Shown one piece after another: positions 10,000 to 18,291 of a stretch of 24,049 nt of DNA. Position numbers and translations under genes: made by a program. The stretch is from Macrocybe gigantea (lineage: Eukaryota > Basidiomycota > Agaricomycetes > Agaricales > Callistosporiaceae). Where the stretch lies: the NCBI GenBank assembly GCA_011319805.1, contig SJRY01000290.1, positions 1-24,049 of the forward strand, given 5' to 3'. Numbering within the stretch: position 1 is the first letter of the stretch; each line of letters begins with the position of its first letter. Below the pieces are notes generated by a model, which ran no database searches, was not told the DNA's origin, and was given only the letters and a program-made list of their open reading frames with translations.

Positions 10000-10059
10000 T
10001 GTTAGAAATGCCCCTCCTGTCCGGACTTGTGCATAGGACAGGACCCAGGCTATGCGCCT

Positions 10060-10234
10060 AGCAATGCACACAGCCTATGGCTGTGTGCGCAGCAATGCGC
10101 AGCCTGTGGCTGCGTCCGCAGCAATGCACAGCACAAGCTGTGCACGCAGTAATGCGCAGTAAATGGCTGTGTCCGCAGCAGTGCACAGCCTACAGCTGTG
10201 CCCACAGCAATGCGCAGCCTATGGCTGCGCACAC
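10060..10234 (+). repeat. Array of six ~29-bp hairpin-forming tandem repeats in U3 (5' LTR)
   Basis: The units start agcaatgc or a close variant and are 31, 29, 28, 29, 29 and 29 bp long. Five of the six hold a perfect stem: 10066-10088 (10 bp, loop TAT), 10098-10114 (7 bp), 10125-10144 (8 bp), 10183-10201 (7 bp) and 10211-10231 (9 bp, loop TAT). The fourth unit (near 10154-10172) pairs only with G.T wobbles. Changes from CAC to CGC on the left arm are matched by GTG to GCG on the right arm. Confidence 0.85.
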
Positions 10235-10247
10235 AGCCTTCTACACG

Positions 10248-10255
10248 TATATATA
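10248..10255 (+). promoter_or_regulatory. TATA box of 5' LTR
   Basis: TATATATA lies 14 bases after the hairpin array and is the only strong TATA match in the LTR. Transcription would begin a few tens of bases downstream, placing the hairpins in U3. Confidence 0.6.
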
Positions 10256-10280
10256 GGTAGCACAGAGCGCCTTGAAGTCC

Positions 10281-10359
10281 CCAGTGTTCTCACTCAGGAC
10301 TTCTAGGCAAGTACTTGTACATAACTCAATTACCAGTGTTCTCACTCAGGACTTCTAGG
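10281..10359 (+). repeat. 27-bp direct repeat in R/U5 of 5' LTR
   Basis: The motif ccagtgttctcactcaggac plus ttctagg occurs at 10281-10307 and 10333-10359, 52 bp apart and perfectly conserved here. Confidence 0.9.
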
Positions 10360-10402
10360 TTCTAAGGCTCGTCCAGAGTGTTCCCTGTGCCTAGTTTTAA
10401 CA

Positions 10403-10419
10403 GGTTATGGGCCCCGGCC
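10403..10419 (+). promoter_or_regulatory. Primer-binding site matching an initiator tRNA-Met anticodon half
   Basis: GGTTATGGGCCCCGG follows the LTR with no gap. Its complement reads ...GGGCCCAUAACC, the anticodon stem-loop of an initiator tRNA-Met (CAU anticodon), not the CCA end. Drosophila copia is known to prime with a 5' half of initiator tRNA-Met through the same region. I infer the same mechanism here from the sequence match. Confidence 0.7.
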
Positions 10420-10894
10420 TCTAACAGCCTTATCAGACATACACCAAGAGTCCGGATTTTCCTCCATCTTTCCCCTTCCTTGACTGTACTAGCCTGGAGT
10501 TCACTGTCCTTATAGGGTGTGTGTCTAAGTTTAGTAGATAGGAGCACCAACTGTTGGGACTGGTCTTCATTTGAAGCAGTCTTTACTCCACCAGTAGAAA
10601 ACCAGGTAGTCATTCCTGTGACTCTGGGGTTAGGCCTTTGTGCTGACAACTGGGTGCTCAGTAGATAGCCTTTTTACTTTACTTAAGTAGACCAAGGGCA
10701 CTTTCAGTAGCTAGACCTTTCTTGACACACACTCTCCTGAGGGCAAGGCCAGTAGCACAGTCTCTCTCTCTGTTGTGGAACCCTGCCCAAGCAAGAGGAT
10801 TGTGGTTGTATTCCCAACCTCCTATCATTCCATTCCATTCCATCTCCTTGCCTCTATCCCTTTGCCATCTCCCTGCCTCTAGCATCTTGCCATC
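10420..10894 (+). other. Leader between primer site and gag of copia E
   Basis: This is about 475 nt without a credible coding frame. The last 140 nt are pyrimidine-rich (tctctctctct near 10761, ccattccattccattcc near 10829), typical of fungal 5' leaders. Packaging signals would be expected here but I cannot recognise one. Confidence 0.6.
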
Positions 10895-11781
10895 ATGTCT
10901 TCCTCTACCTCCATGCCTTCATTCACCAAACTCAACTCCACCAACTATCCTACTTGGTCTGGAGAAATGGAGGCTTGGCTCAGAGCTTGTGGCCTTTGGA
11001 GGATTGTCTCTGGTTCAAATCCAAGACCAGTAGACTCCACTTCTGCTGAAGCATGGGACCTAAAGTCAGACAAAGCAGCTGGCCAGCTCTATCTTATGGT
11101 GGAGCAGGAACAGAGAATTCATTTTCATGGGATTAAAGATGATCCTGTGAAGATGTGGGCTGCTTTGGAAAAGGTCCATCTTCAAAAGAAGCCTGGCTCC
11201 AGGTTCAATGCCTATGATGATCTCTTCTCTATCAGAAAAAGGAGGACGAAACTCTGCAATCCCTTATGAACAGAGTTGATGACTGTCTGGTCAAAATTCA
11301 AAATCTTCGCCCAGCAGACTTCACTCTATCTAGCCTGGATAGTGAACTTGCTTCCATGGCCTTGATCAGAGCTCTTCCTGAGGAGTACAACTCCTTTGTC
11401 TCCTCCCTTCTTCTTCATGACAAGCTTGACAAAGATACTATCAAACAAGCCTTTGTTACTGAAGAGATCCAAAGAACTAGAAGATCTGCTGATGCTGCAG
11501 AGTCTGCCTTAAAGGCTACCACTTCCTCCCATTCATCTAAACAGAAGAACTCAAACTCCAATACATCACAGAAAAAGGACAAAACATGCGGATTCTGTGG
11601 TCTGGATCACTTCTGGAGGAATTGCCAACTTTACAAGGAGGCTCAAAAGGTGGCTAGGCAAAAGAGTCAAGGGCAGGAGCAAGCCAACAAGGCTACAGAG
11701 TCCGAAGTAACCGAATTTGCAGGCAATGCAAGTGCCAAACTCTCTCATCCACTCCAACTGGATGCTGACTTTGATTGGATG
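10895..11781 (+). pseudogene. gag: Copia E gag (capsid and nucleocapsid), frameshifted
   Basis: Gag builds the virus-like particle in which the element RNA is copied. It starts at ATG 10895 (MSSSTSMPSF), the first ATG after the CT-rich leader. The N-terminal part has the copia gag signature (NSTNYPTWSGEMEAWLR, then MWAALEKVH). A one-base loss near 11237, judged against copy G (17820-17832), moves the frame so that MNRVDDCL onward is read separately. The nucleocapsid knuckle at 11587-11625 is CGFCGLDHFWRNC, spaced C-x2-C-x3-H-x4-C and so one residue shorter than the usual C-x2-C-x4-H-x4-C. Gag runs straight into protease in the same frame, so this family uses one gag-pol ORF. Confidence 0.85.
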
Positions 11782-13511
11782 CAGACACAGGGGCCACTTC
11801 TCATATGACCCCTCATAAACATTGGGTCAGAAACTATACCCCCTCAAGATTCCAATCAAGTTGGCAGATAGTTCCATTATTTATTCAGCTGGAGTTGGGA
11901 CTGTGATTTTCAATCCAGTCATTAGAGGCAAACCAGCCCAATCTGTAGAGTTTACCAGGGTTTTGCATGTGCCAGAACTCCGAAACAATCTATTGTCCTG
12001 TCTATATCTCTCCAAACACAAAGCTTTCAGGATTGTCATTGATGATTCCTGCATAGACTTTCATTCCAAATCACTTAACAGGACACTCTTCTCTGCTCAC
12101 ATCACTCCCAACAATACTGCTCAGTTGGATGGTGTAACAGAGGCAATTTCGGAGTTTGCAAACCTTGCTAGTACACTTCCTTTGGACCTTAGCTTATGGC
12201 ATAGGAGATTGGCTCATTTCAGTTATGACACTGTCAAACTGATGGCCAAGGATAACTTGGTAACTGGATTGGATCTCAAAACCTCGGACAAGCCAGACCC
12301 CATCTGTGAACCATGTCTTGCAGGCAAAATGTCTTCAAACCCATTCCCCTCCTCAGACAGTCATGCTTCTCAACCCCTAGAACTCGTCCATTCTGATCTT
12401 TATGGCCCTCTTCCTGTTAAATCCCACTCTGGATTCAAGTATTGGATTACTTTCATTGATGATTGTACCAGATTCAGAGTGGTGATACCCCTTAAACAGA
12501 AGAGTGATGCATTTGATGCCTTTAGACAGTTTAAGGCCTATGCTGAAAACCAACTTGGCCTAAAGATCAAAGCTTTACAGGATGACAAGGGTGGAGAGTA
12601 CATGTCCAATGCCTTTATCAAATTCACCAATGATTGTGGCATTATCCAGAGACATACTGTCAGGAATAGGCCTCAACAGAATGGAGTTGCAGAAAGAGCT
12701 AATCGGACTATGGCAGAAGAGTTAACTGCTATGCTATCTGAATCCAAGCTGCCTGCTTCATTCTGGGGAGATGGTCTTGCTTCTATGGTGCACATTTGGA
12801 ACAGAGTACCTACTTCTGCTCTGTCTGGGACTACACCTTATCAGGCTTGGTTTGGAAGAAACCAGATGTCAGTCATCTCAGAATCTGGGGATGCACTGCA
12901 TATGTCTTTGTGCAGAAGGATCAGAGGAAGAAACTGCAACCACACTACCAGAAATGCGTCTTTATTGGCTATCCTGATGGTTATAAGGGTTGGAAGTTTT
13001 ACAATCCTACTACCAAGAAGACCATTATCGCGGAGAGGGCTGAATTTGACGAGAGATACTTCCCTGGTACCTCTCAGAAACATTACAGCACTCAACCTTC
13101 ACTTATCCTTCCTTTGGATCCACCTGCCTTGCAACCAGTTTCCCAAGACTCAGCTGTGCTGGAGTTAGGGGGAGGCTTTGATGCACCAAATCCTATTGTG
13201 CAAACAGCTCCCTCTGCTCCTGATCCAGAGCCTACCCCTCCACAGAGTCCAAATCTTCGTCCTAGAACACCTCCTGCTATTCACCAGGATGATAACCTCC
13301 CCACACACCTCCTGTTAGACACAGAGTACCAACCCCACCACCTCTTCCCAAAACTCCGCCCATTGCTGTCAGGAAACCAGTCAGAAATGTCAAACCACCT
13401 GGTAATTGGTGGGTCATCAGACCTGCTCCTCCACCAGTTCGAGATGATTCTGATTCGGATGACTCAATCCATGAGAATCCTGATCCTAATCCTGATGAAG
13501 AGGCTGGTTTT
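11782..13511 (+). pseudogene. pol: Copia E protease and integrase part of pol, frameshifted
   Basis: This part should supply the aspartic protease that cuts the polyprotein and the integrase that inserts the cDNA. The protease DTGA site is lost because one T is missing at 11779 (compare copy G, where WIADTGATSH is intact). A second lost base near 11838 restores a frame open to about 12850. That frame carries the HHCC zinc region (LWHRRLAHF, CEPC) near 12190-12320. It also has the integrase core with FIDDCTRF (near 12455), DDKGGEY (near 12582) and NGVAERANRT (near 12681). A third loss near 12852 shifts to the C-terminal part (KKPDVSHLRIWGC, then a proline-rich linker of about 130 residues). 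Confidence 0.87.
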
Positions 13512-15109
13512 GTGGATGTCCAATTTGCTGGTCTAGCTGAGGGTGCCAATCCGAGTACATACAAGCAAGCTATGCAATGTCCGGATGCTCACAAGTGGCA
13601 GGAAGCGTGTAATGAAGAATTATGTCTCTTATGGGACATGGGACATGGGAGATTGTGGACTTGCCTCCAGGAAAGAAGGCTATTGGTTGTGGATGGGTTT
13701 TCAAGGTTAAACGCAATGCAGATGGCTCGATTGAGCGCTACAAAGCTCGATGTGTTGCTAAAGGTTTCAGTCAGAGACCTGGCATTGACTATACTGAAGT
13801 CTTTGCCCCCACATTTCGCCCTGCTGCTTTGAGACTTATCCTAGCCATGGCTGGTATTGAGGACATGGAACTTCGTTCTGTGGATGTTACCTCTGCCTTT
13901 CCTAATGGTGATTTGGAGGAGGAGATTTATATGGTTCAACCAGAGGGGTTTCACCAAGGTGGTCCAAACCAAGTCTGCAAACTCTACAAATCGCTTTATG
14001 GTCTTAAACAGTCTGCCAGACAGTGGAACAAGAAGCTACACTCCGTCTTATTGTCTATGGGATTCAAACGACTCGAATCTGACCGCTCTATCTACCTCTA
14101 TGTCAAGGGGGAGGTAAAGGTCATTGTTCCCATTTACATTGATGATATCACACTGGCTTCAAAGAACACTGCTGCTATTGACAAAGTGGTTGCAGAGCTG
14201 TCTAGGCACTTCAAGATCAGGGATTTGGGACCAAGCACCTTCTTGTTGGGTGTGGAGATTATTAGGGATAGGCAGAAGCGGACCATTGCGCTCTCCCAGA
14301 AGCAGTACATCTTAAACACACTGGAGTGCTATGGGATGGCAGATTGCAAGCCTGTCAAAACTCCTATGATGACAGGTCTTAACCTTTCCAAAGCAATGGC
14401 ACCTCAGACTTCAGAGGAAGCGGACTTTATGCAGAACATCCCATACCTCAGTGCTGTTGGATCACTCCAGTATTTGGCCACTATGACCAGACCGGACATA
14501 GCAGCTGCTGTGTCATGCCTAGGACGCTTCAACTCGAATCCTGGTCCACAGCATTGGAATGCAGTCAAGCATTTGCTGAGATACTGCAAAGGGACTTTGG
14601 ACCTCAAGTTGACATACTCTGGAGATCTTGGTCCAGAGATGTTTACCTCATTCTGTGATGCTTCCCATGGTGATTGCCCGGACTCTGGACGCTCTACTGG
14701 TGGATATGTAACAATTCTTGGTGGTGGAGCTATTGGATGGTCATCCAAACTGCAGCCTTTTGTCACGCTTTCCACTACTGAAGCGGAGTACATTGCTGCA
14801 GTAGAAGCTGGAAAGGAGATCTTATGGATGCGCAATATTATGCAGGAGATGGGATACCCTGTGTTGCAACCATCACCACTCAAGATTGACAATCAGTCTG
14901 CACTGAGTGTCACAAAGAATCCAGAGCATCATGGGCGTATGAAACAGCTGGATTTGCGATACTTCTGGCTTAGGGATACAGTGGAGCAGAAGAGGATATG
15001 GCCTGAGTTTATTCCAGGAACTGAACAAGTTGCAGACTTGTTAACCAAACCACTTACTGTACCAAAGGTCGAATTCTGTAGACAGAAAATGGGACTTGTA
15101 GGTACATAG
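13512..15109 (+). pseudogene. pol: Copia E reverse transcriptase and RNase H part of pol
   Basis: The enzyme copies element RNA into cDNA and removes the RNA strand. From 13622 the frame is open for 495 codons: EIVDLPPGKK, CGWVFKVK, the RT palm with DVTSAFPNG, KLYKSLYGLKQSARQW, the catalytic YIDDI near 14136, then RNase H with FCDASHGD, STTEAEY and DNQSA. It closes with the family-typical ADLLTKPL and stops at 15109, 26 bases before the 3' LTR. The segment joining it to the integrase linker (13512-13625) is in another frame because of a further one-base loss near 13625. The RT-RNase H block itself looks intact. Confidence 0.92.
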
Positions 15110-15126
15110 TTTAGACAGTTCAGGTC

Positions 15127-15135
15127 AGGGGGAGG
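15127..15135 (+). promoter_or_regulatory. Polypurine tract of copia E
   Basis: AGGGGGAGG directly precedes the TGTTAG of the 3' LTR and is the expected plus-strand primer. Confidence 0.8.
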
Positions 15136-15195
15136 TGTTAGAAATGCCCCTCCTGTCCGGACTTGTGCATAGGACAGGACCCAGGCTATGCGCCT

Positions 15196-15370
15196 AGCAA
15201 TGCACACAGCCTATGGCTGTGTGCGCAGCAATGCGCAGCCTGTGGCTGCGTCCGCAGCAATGCACAGCACAAGCTGTGCACGCAGTAATGCGCAGTAAAT
15301 GGCTGTGTCCGCAGCAGTGCACAGCCTACAGCTGTGCCCACAGCAATGCGCAGCCTATGGCTGCGCACAC
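15196..15370 (+). repeat. Six-unit hairpin array in U3 (3' LTR)
   Basis: This is the same array as at 10060-10234, shifted by 5,136 bp with no base change. In the 3' LTR this U3 lies within the element RNA, so the stems can form in the transcript. Confidence 0.85.
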
Positions 15371-15383
15371 AGCCTTCTACACG

Positions 15384-15391
15384 TATATATA
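15384..15391 (+). promoter_or_regulatory. TATA box of 3' LTR
   Basis: TATATATA stands at the same relative place as in the 5' LTR. It could drive read-out transcription into the flanking LINE D. Confidence 0.5.
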
Positions 15392-15416
15392 GGTAGCACA
15401 GAGCGCCTTGAAGTCC

Positions 15417-15495
15417 CCAGTGTTCTCACTCAGGACTTCTAGGCAAGTACTTGTACATAACTCAATTACCAGTATTCTCACTCAGGACTTCTAGG
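15417..15495 (+). repeat. 27-bp direct repeat in 3' LTR
   Basis: Same pair as at 10281-10359. The second unit has ccagtattctc in place of ccagtgttctc, the only LTR-LTR difference. Confidence 0.85.
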
Positions 15496-15538
15496 TTCTA
15501 AGGCTCGTCCAGAGTGTTCCCTGTGCCTAGTTTTAACA

Positions 15539-16203
15539 CCAGACTGAAGGGAGATACATAGAGGGCTGCACTGCCCTGTTCTCTCGTGCCCGCGCTCGAG
15601 CTATGGGACTCGAGCTCACACATACTCACTCGCTGGAGCACTGTCCCCCAACCCCAGAGGGCCGGCTGTGGTCAATTCCACGTAAAAGGTCCAAAAGGAC
15701 CTATAACAATGCTGTTGCAGAGTTTGCGATTCGCATACCGCTTGGTCAGTGCTTCGGTCACTGACCCAACTGTTTTAAGATTGTCCAGGTTGCCCCGGAC
15801 GATCTCCGCTACAGAATGGCAGTCACCCGCCGCCTGGATCCGGAATGAAAGCACCTGCAGCCTTATTAGATGTCAGGTACTTAATGAACCAGTGACACAC
15901 AAAGGCGTCAAACTGGCGTTCGGTTGGTCTGTGCCAGTTACGGCACTGAGTCATGACGTGGACAGAGTCCTCAGCCCCTCGTCCGCAAGAGCATAAATCG
16001 CTCTCGACAAAATTAAACCGTGCCCGATACACATTGATCGGAGCGTGGCCGCATGCAAGACGTGAGCAGCGAGCGTAGAGCTCATTATCTGTCACTAACT
16101 TCATGAAGCCCATTCTCTTCCGAGAGGGGCGTTCATAGGAGTTTGGCTTTCCTGCTTCGTGAAAACGAAAAGTGGAAGCACCAATATATTTCTTGTTCCC
16201 AGA
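15539..16203 (-). pseudogene. LINE copy D: end of ORF2 and 3'UTR, truncated at both ends
   Basis: This minus-strand piece equals the last 380 or so bases of ORF2 plus most of the 3'UTR (15539-15822). The ORF2 part (16202-15823) reads without a frameshift through SGNKKYIGAS, the basic RPSRKRMGF and the CCHC-type tail (LACGHAP, DLCSCGRGAEDSVHVMTQC) to the stop after DPGGG. Compared with LINE A it lacks the final 90 bases of 3'UTR and the tail, being cut exactly at the copia E LTR. Upstream it joins copia G at 16203 with a one-base overlap. A chance open frame fuses 17 out-of-frame copia residues to it (from 16254), which I regard as meaningless. Confidence 0.85.
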
Positions 16204-17943
16204 GCCTGATAAGGTGTAGTCCCAGACAGAGCAGAAGTAGGTACTCTGTTCCAAATATGCACCATAGAAGCAAGACCATCTCCCCAGAATGAAGCAGGCA
16301 GCTTGGATTCAGACAGCATAGCAGTTAACTCTTCTGCCATAGTCCGATTAGCTCTTTCTGCAATGCCATTCTGTTGAGGCCTATTCCTGACAGTATGTCT
16401 CCGGATAATGCCACAATCATTGGTAAATTTGATAAAGGCATTAGACATGTACTCTCCACCCTTGTCATCCTGTAAAGCTTTGATCTTTAGGCCAAGTTGG
16501 TTTTCAGCATAGGCCTTAAACTGTCTAAAGGCATCAAATGCATCACTCTTCTGTTTAAGGGGTATCACCACTCTGAATCTGGTACAATCATCAATGAAAG
16601 TAATCCAATACTTGAATCCAGAGTGGGATTTAACAGGAAGAGGGCCATAAAGATCAGAATGGATGAGTTCTAGGGGTTGAGAAGCATGACTGTCTGAGGA
16701 AGGGAATGGTTTTGAAGACATTTTGCCAGCAAGGCATGGTTCAGAAATGGGATCTGGCTTGTCCGAGGTTTTGAGATCCAATCCAGTTACCAAGTTGTCC
16801 TTGGCCATCAGTTTGACAGTGTCATAACTGAAATGAGCCAATCTCCTATGCCATAAGCTAAGGTCCAAAGGAAGTGTGCTAGCAAGGTTTGCAAACTCCA
16901 AAATTGCCTCTGTTACTCCATCCAACTGAGCAGTGTTGTTGGGAGTGATGTGAGCAGAGAACAGTGTCCTGTTAAGTGGTTTGGAATGAAAGTCTATGCA
17001 GGAATCATCAATGACAATCCTGAAGGCTTTGTGTTTGGAGAGATATAGACAGGACAATAGATTGTTTCGGAGTTCTGGCACATGCAAGACCCTGGTAAAC
17101 TCTACAGATTGGGCTGGTTTGCCTCTAATGACTGGATTGAAAATCACAGTCCCAACTCCAGCTGAATAAATAATAGAACTATCTGCCAACTTGATTGGAA
17201 TCTTGAGAGGGGTATAGTTTCTGACCCAGTGTTTATGAGGGGTCATATGAGAAGTGGCCCCTGTGTCTGCAATCCAATCAAAGTCAGCATCCAGTTGGAG
17301 TGGATGAGAGAGTTTGGCACTTGCATTGCCAGCAAATTCGATTACTTCGGACTCTGTAGCCTTATTGGCTTGCTCCTGCCCTTTGGTCTTTTGCCTAGCC
17401 ACCTTTTGAGCCTCCTTGTAAAGTTGGCAATTCCTCCAGAAGTGATCCAGACCACAGAATCCACATGTTTTGTCCTTTTTCTGTGATGTATTGGAGTTGG
17501 AGTTCTTCTGTTTAGATGAATTGGAGGAATGGGAGGAAGTGGTGGTGGCCTTTAAGGCAGACTCTGCAGCATCAGCAGATCTTCTAGTCCTTTGGATCTC
17601 TTCAGTGACAAAGGCTTGTTGATAGTGTCTTTGTCAAGCTTGTCATGAAGAAGAAGGGAGGAGACAAAAGAGTTGTACTCCTCAGGAAGAGCTCTGATCA
17701 AGGCCATGGAAGCAAGTTCACTATCCAGGCTAGATAGAGTGAAGTCTGCTGGGCGAAGATTTTGGATTTTGACCAGACAGTCATTAACTCTGTTCATAAG
17801 GGATTGCAGAGTTTCATCCTCCTTTTTCCTGATAGAGAAGAGATCATCATAGGCATTGAACCTGGAGCCAGGCTTCTTTTGAAGATGGACCTTTTCCAAA
17901 GCAGCCCACATCTTCACAGGATCATCTTTAATCCCATGGAAAT
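16203..17943 (-). pseudogene. Copia copy G: gag-protease-integrase fragment
   Basis: This minus-strand copy corresponds to 11121-12847 of copia E, about 98% alike at protein level. It has the rest of gag from HGIKDDPVKM, the same C-x2-C-x3-H-x4-C knuckle, an intact protease site (WIADTGATSH near 17265) and the integrase core (FIDDCTRF, DDKGGEY, NGIAERANRT). It has 12 extra in-frame bases in the Ser/Thr-rich gag linker compared with E. Defects are one lost base near 17622 that shifts gag, and Ser for the first Cys of the integrase C-x2-C pair (ISEPC against ICEPC). Its right end is cut by the 5' end of LINE C, its left end by LINE D. Confidence 0.87.
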
Positions 17944-18141
17944 CGCGCTTCTTTCTCCACAACCCCCACTTGTAAACAACTGTAAACAACTCTCACAAAT
18001 CGCACTCCTCGTTCTACAGCGACAACACTTGGGACGATCTTTGATCAGGTTGCAGATCCGGATACCTACATCCCTGAGCACTCCCCGTTCTTAAAATCGC
18101 GAAAATCGGCTGAAAATCCACCGATTTATTAGAGTTTTTCA
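17944..18141 (+). promoter_or_regulatory. 5'UTR of LINE C
   Basis: The leader has the tandem tgtaaacaac decamer (near 17971-17991). It also has the AAATCGG (18103-18109) / CCGATTT (18121-18127) inverted repeat, 14 bases before the upstream ATG. Both are conserved in LINE A, so they are not chance. An internal promoter is expected from family knowledge but no core motif is certain. Confidence 0.5.
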
Positions 18142-18291
18142 ATGAGCGACGATCCGCTCAACATTGTTGGCAGCGGTGGGCCTCCACCGCTAAACCCGCA
18201 CCCTGGGCGGACCCCCTCAGGCCCCTCTCGACCCCCTGCTCCTTCCCCTCGGGGGACAGGAGCCTTCTCTTCCAAGGCGGCGACGGTTTGA
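18142..18291 (+). CDS. LINE C upstream ORF, 49 codons, overlapping the ORF1 start
   Basis: It begins MSDDPLNIVG, is Pro/Gly-rich and ends ...KAATV with TGA at 18289-18291. The last A of that stop is the first base of the ORF1 ATG (TGATG). The frame is the same as in LINE A with one Arg/Gln difference. It could be a translated leader or a displaced ORF1 N-terminus (one more T in the TTT run would fuse the two). No homologue is recognised. Confidence 0.5.
   Translation: MSDDPLNIVGSGGPPPLNPHPGRTPSGPSRPPAPSPRGTGAFSSKAATV

Larger units (their letters stand above)
10000..10402 (+). repeat. 5' LTR of copia E
   Basis: It starts TGTTAGAAATG and ends TTTTAACA, an inverted TGTTA/TAACA terminus. It holds six 28-31 bp hairpin repeats (10060-10234), a TATA box (10248-10255) and a 27-bp direct repeat. 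It differs from the 3' LTR by one base, in the second 27-bp unit. Confidence 0.95.
10000..15538 (+). mobile_element. Complete Ty1/copia-type LTR retrotransposon (copy E)
   Basis: This 5,539-bp element has TG...CA LTRs of 403 bp (10000-10402 and 15136-15538) differing at one base. It has a primer site directly after the 5' LTR and a polypurine tract directly before the 3' LTR. The gag-protease-integrase-RT-RNase H order defines the copia superfamily. The near-identical LTRs imply a recent insertion. The flanking five bases do not match (caatc on the left, ccaga on the right), so the original target duplication is missing. The single gag-pol frame is broken six times, each equal to a one-base loss. 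It is related to fragments F and G in the same window. Confidence 0.93.
15136..15538 (+). repeat. 3' LTR of copia E
   Basis: It is 403 bp and identical to the 5' LTR except for an a in place of g at 15473 (second 27-bp unit). It abuts LINE D at 15539 with no target duplication matching the left side. Confidence 0.95.

Noticed and set aside
10050..10232. 60-codon minus frame rich in Cys/His in the LTR (also 15186-15368)
   Set aside because: It is the translation of the hairpin tandem repeats, so its regular pattern is a by-product of the DNA repeat.
10060..10234. CRISPR-like array
   Set aside because: Repeats are contiguous without unique spacers and lie in an LTR of a eukaryotic retrotransposon.
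15823..16254. 143-codon frame starting in copia sequence and continuing as LINE ORF2 tail
   Set aside because: The first 17 residues are copia read in a wrong frame. Only the LINE part is meaningful.
16101..17402. 433-codon open frame running from copia G integrase into LINE D, as a possible fusion protein
   Set aside because: The frame enters LINE D out of register with ORF2, so the last 32 or so residues are nonsense. It is an accident of the joint.
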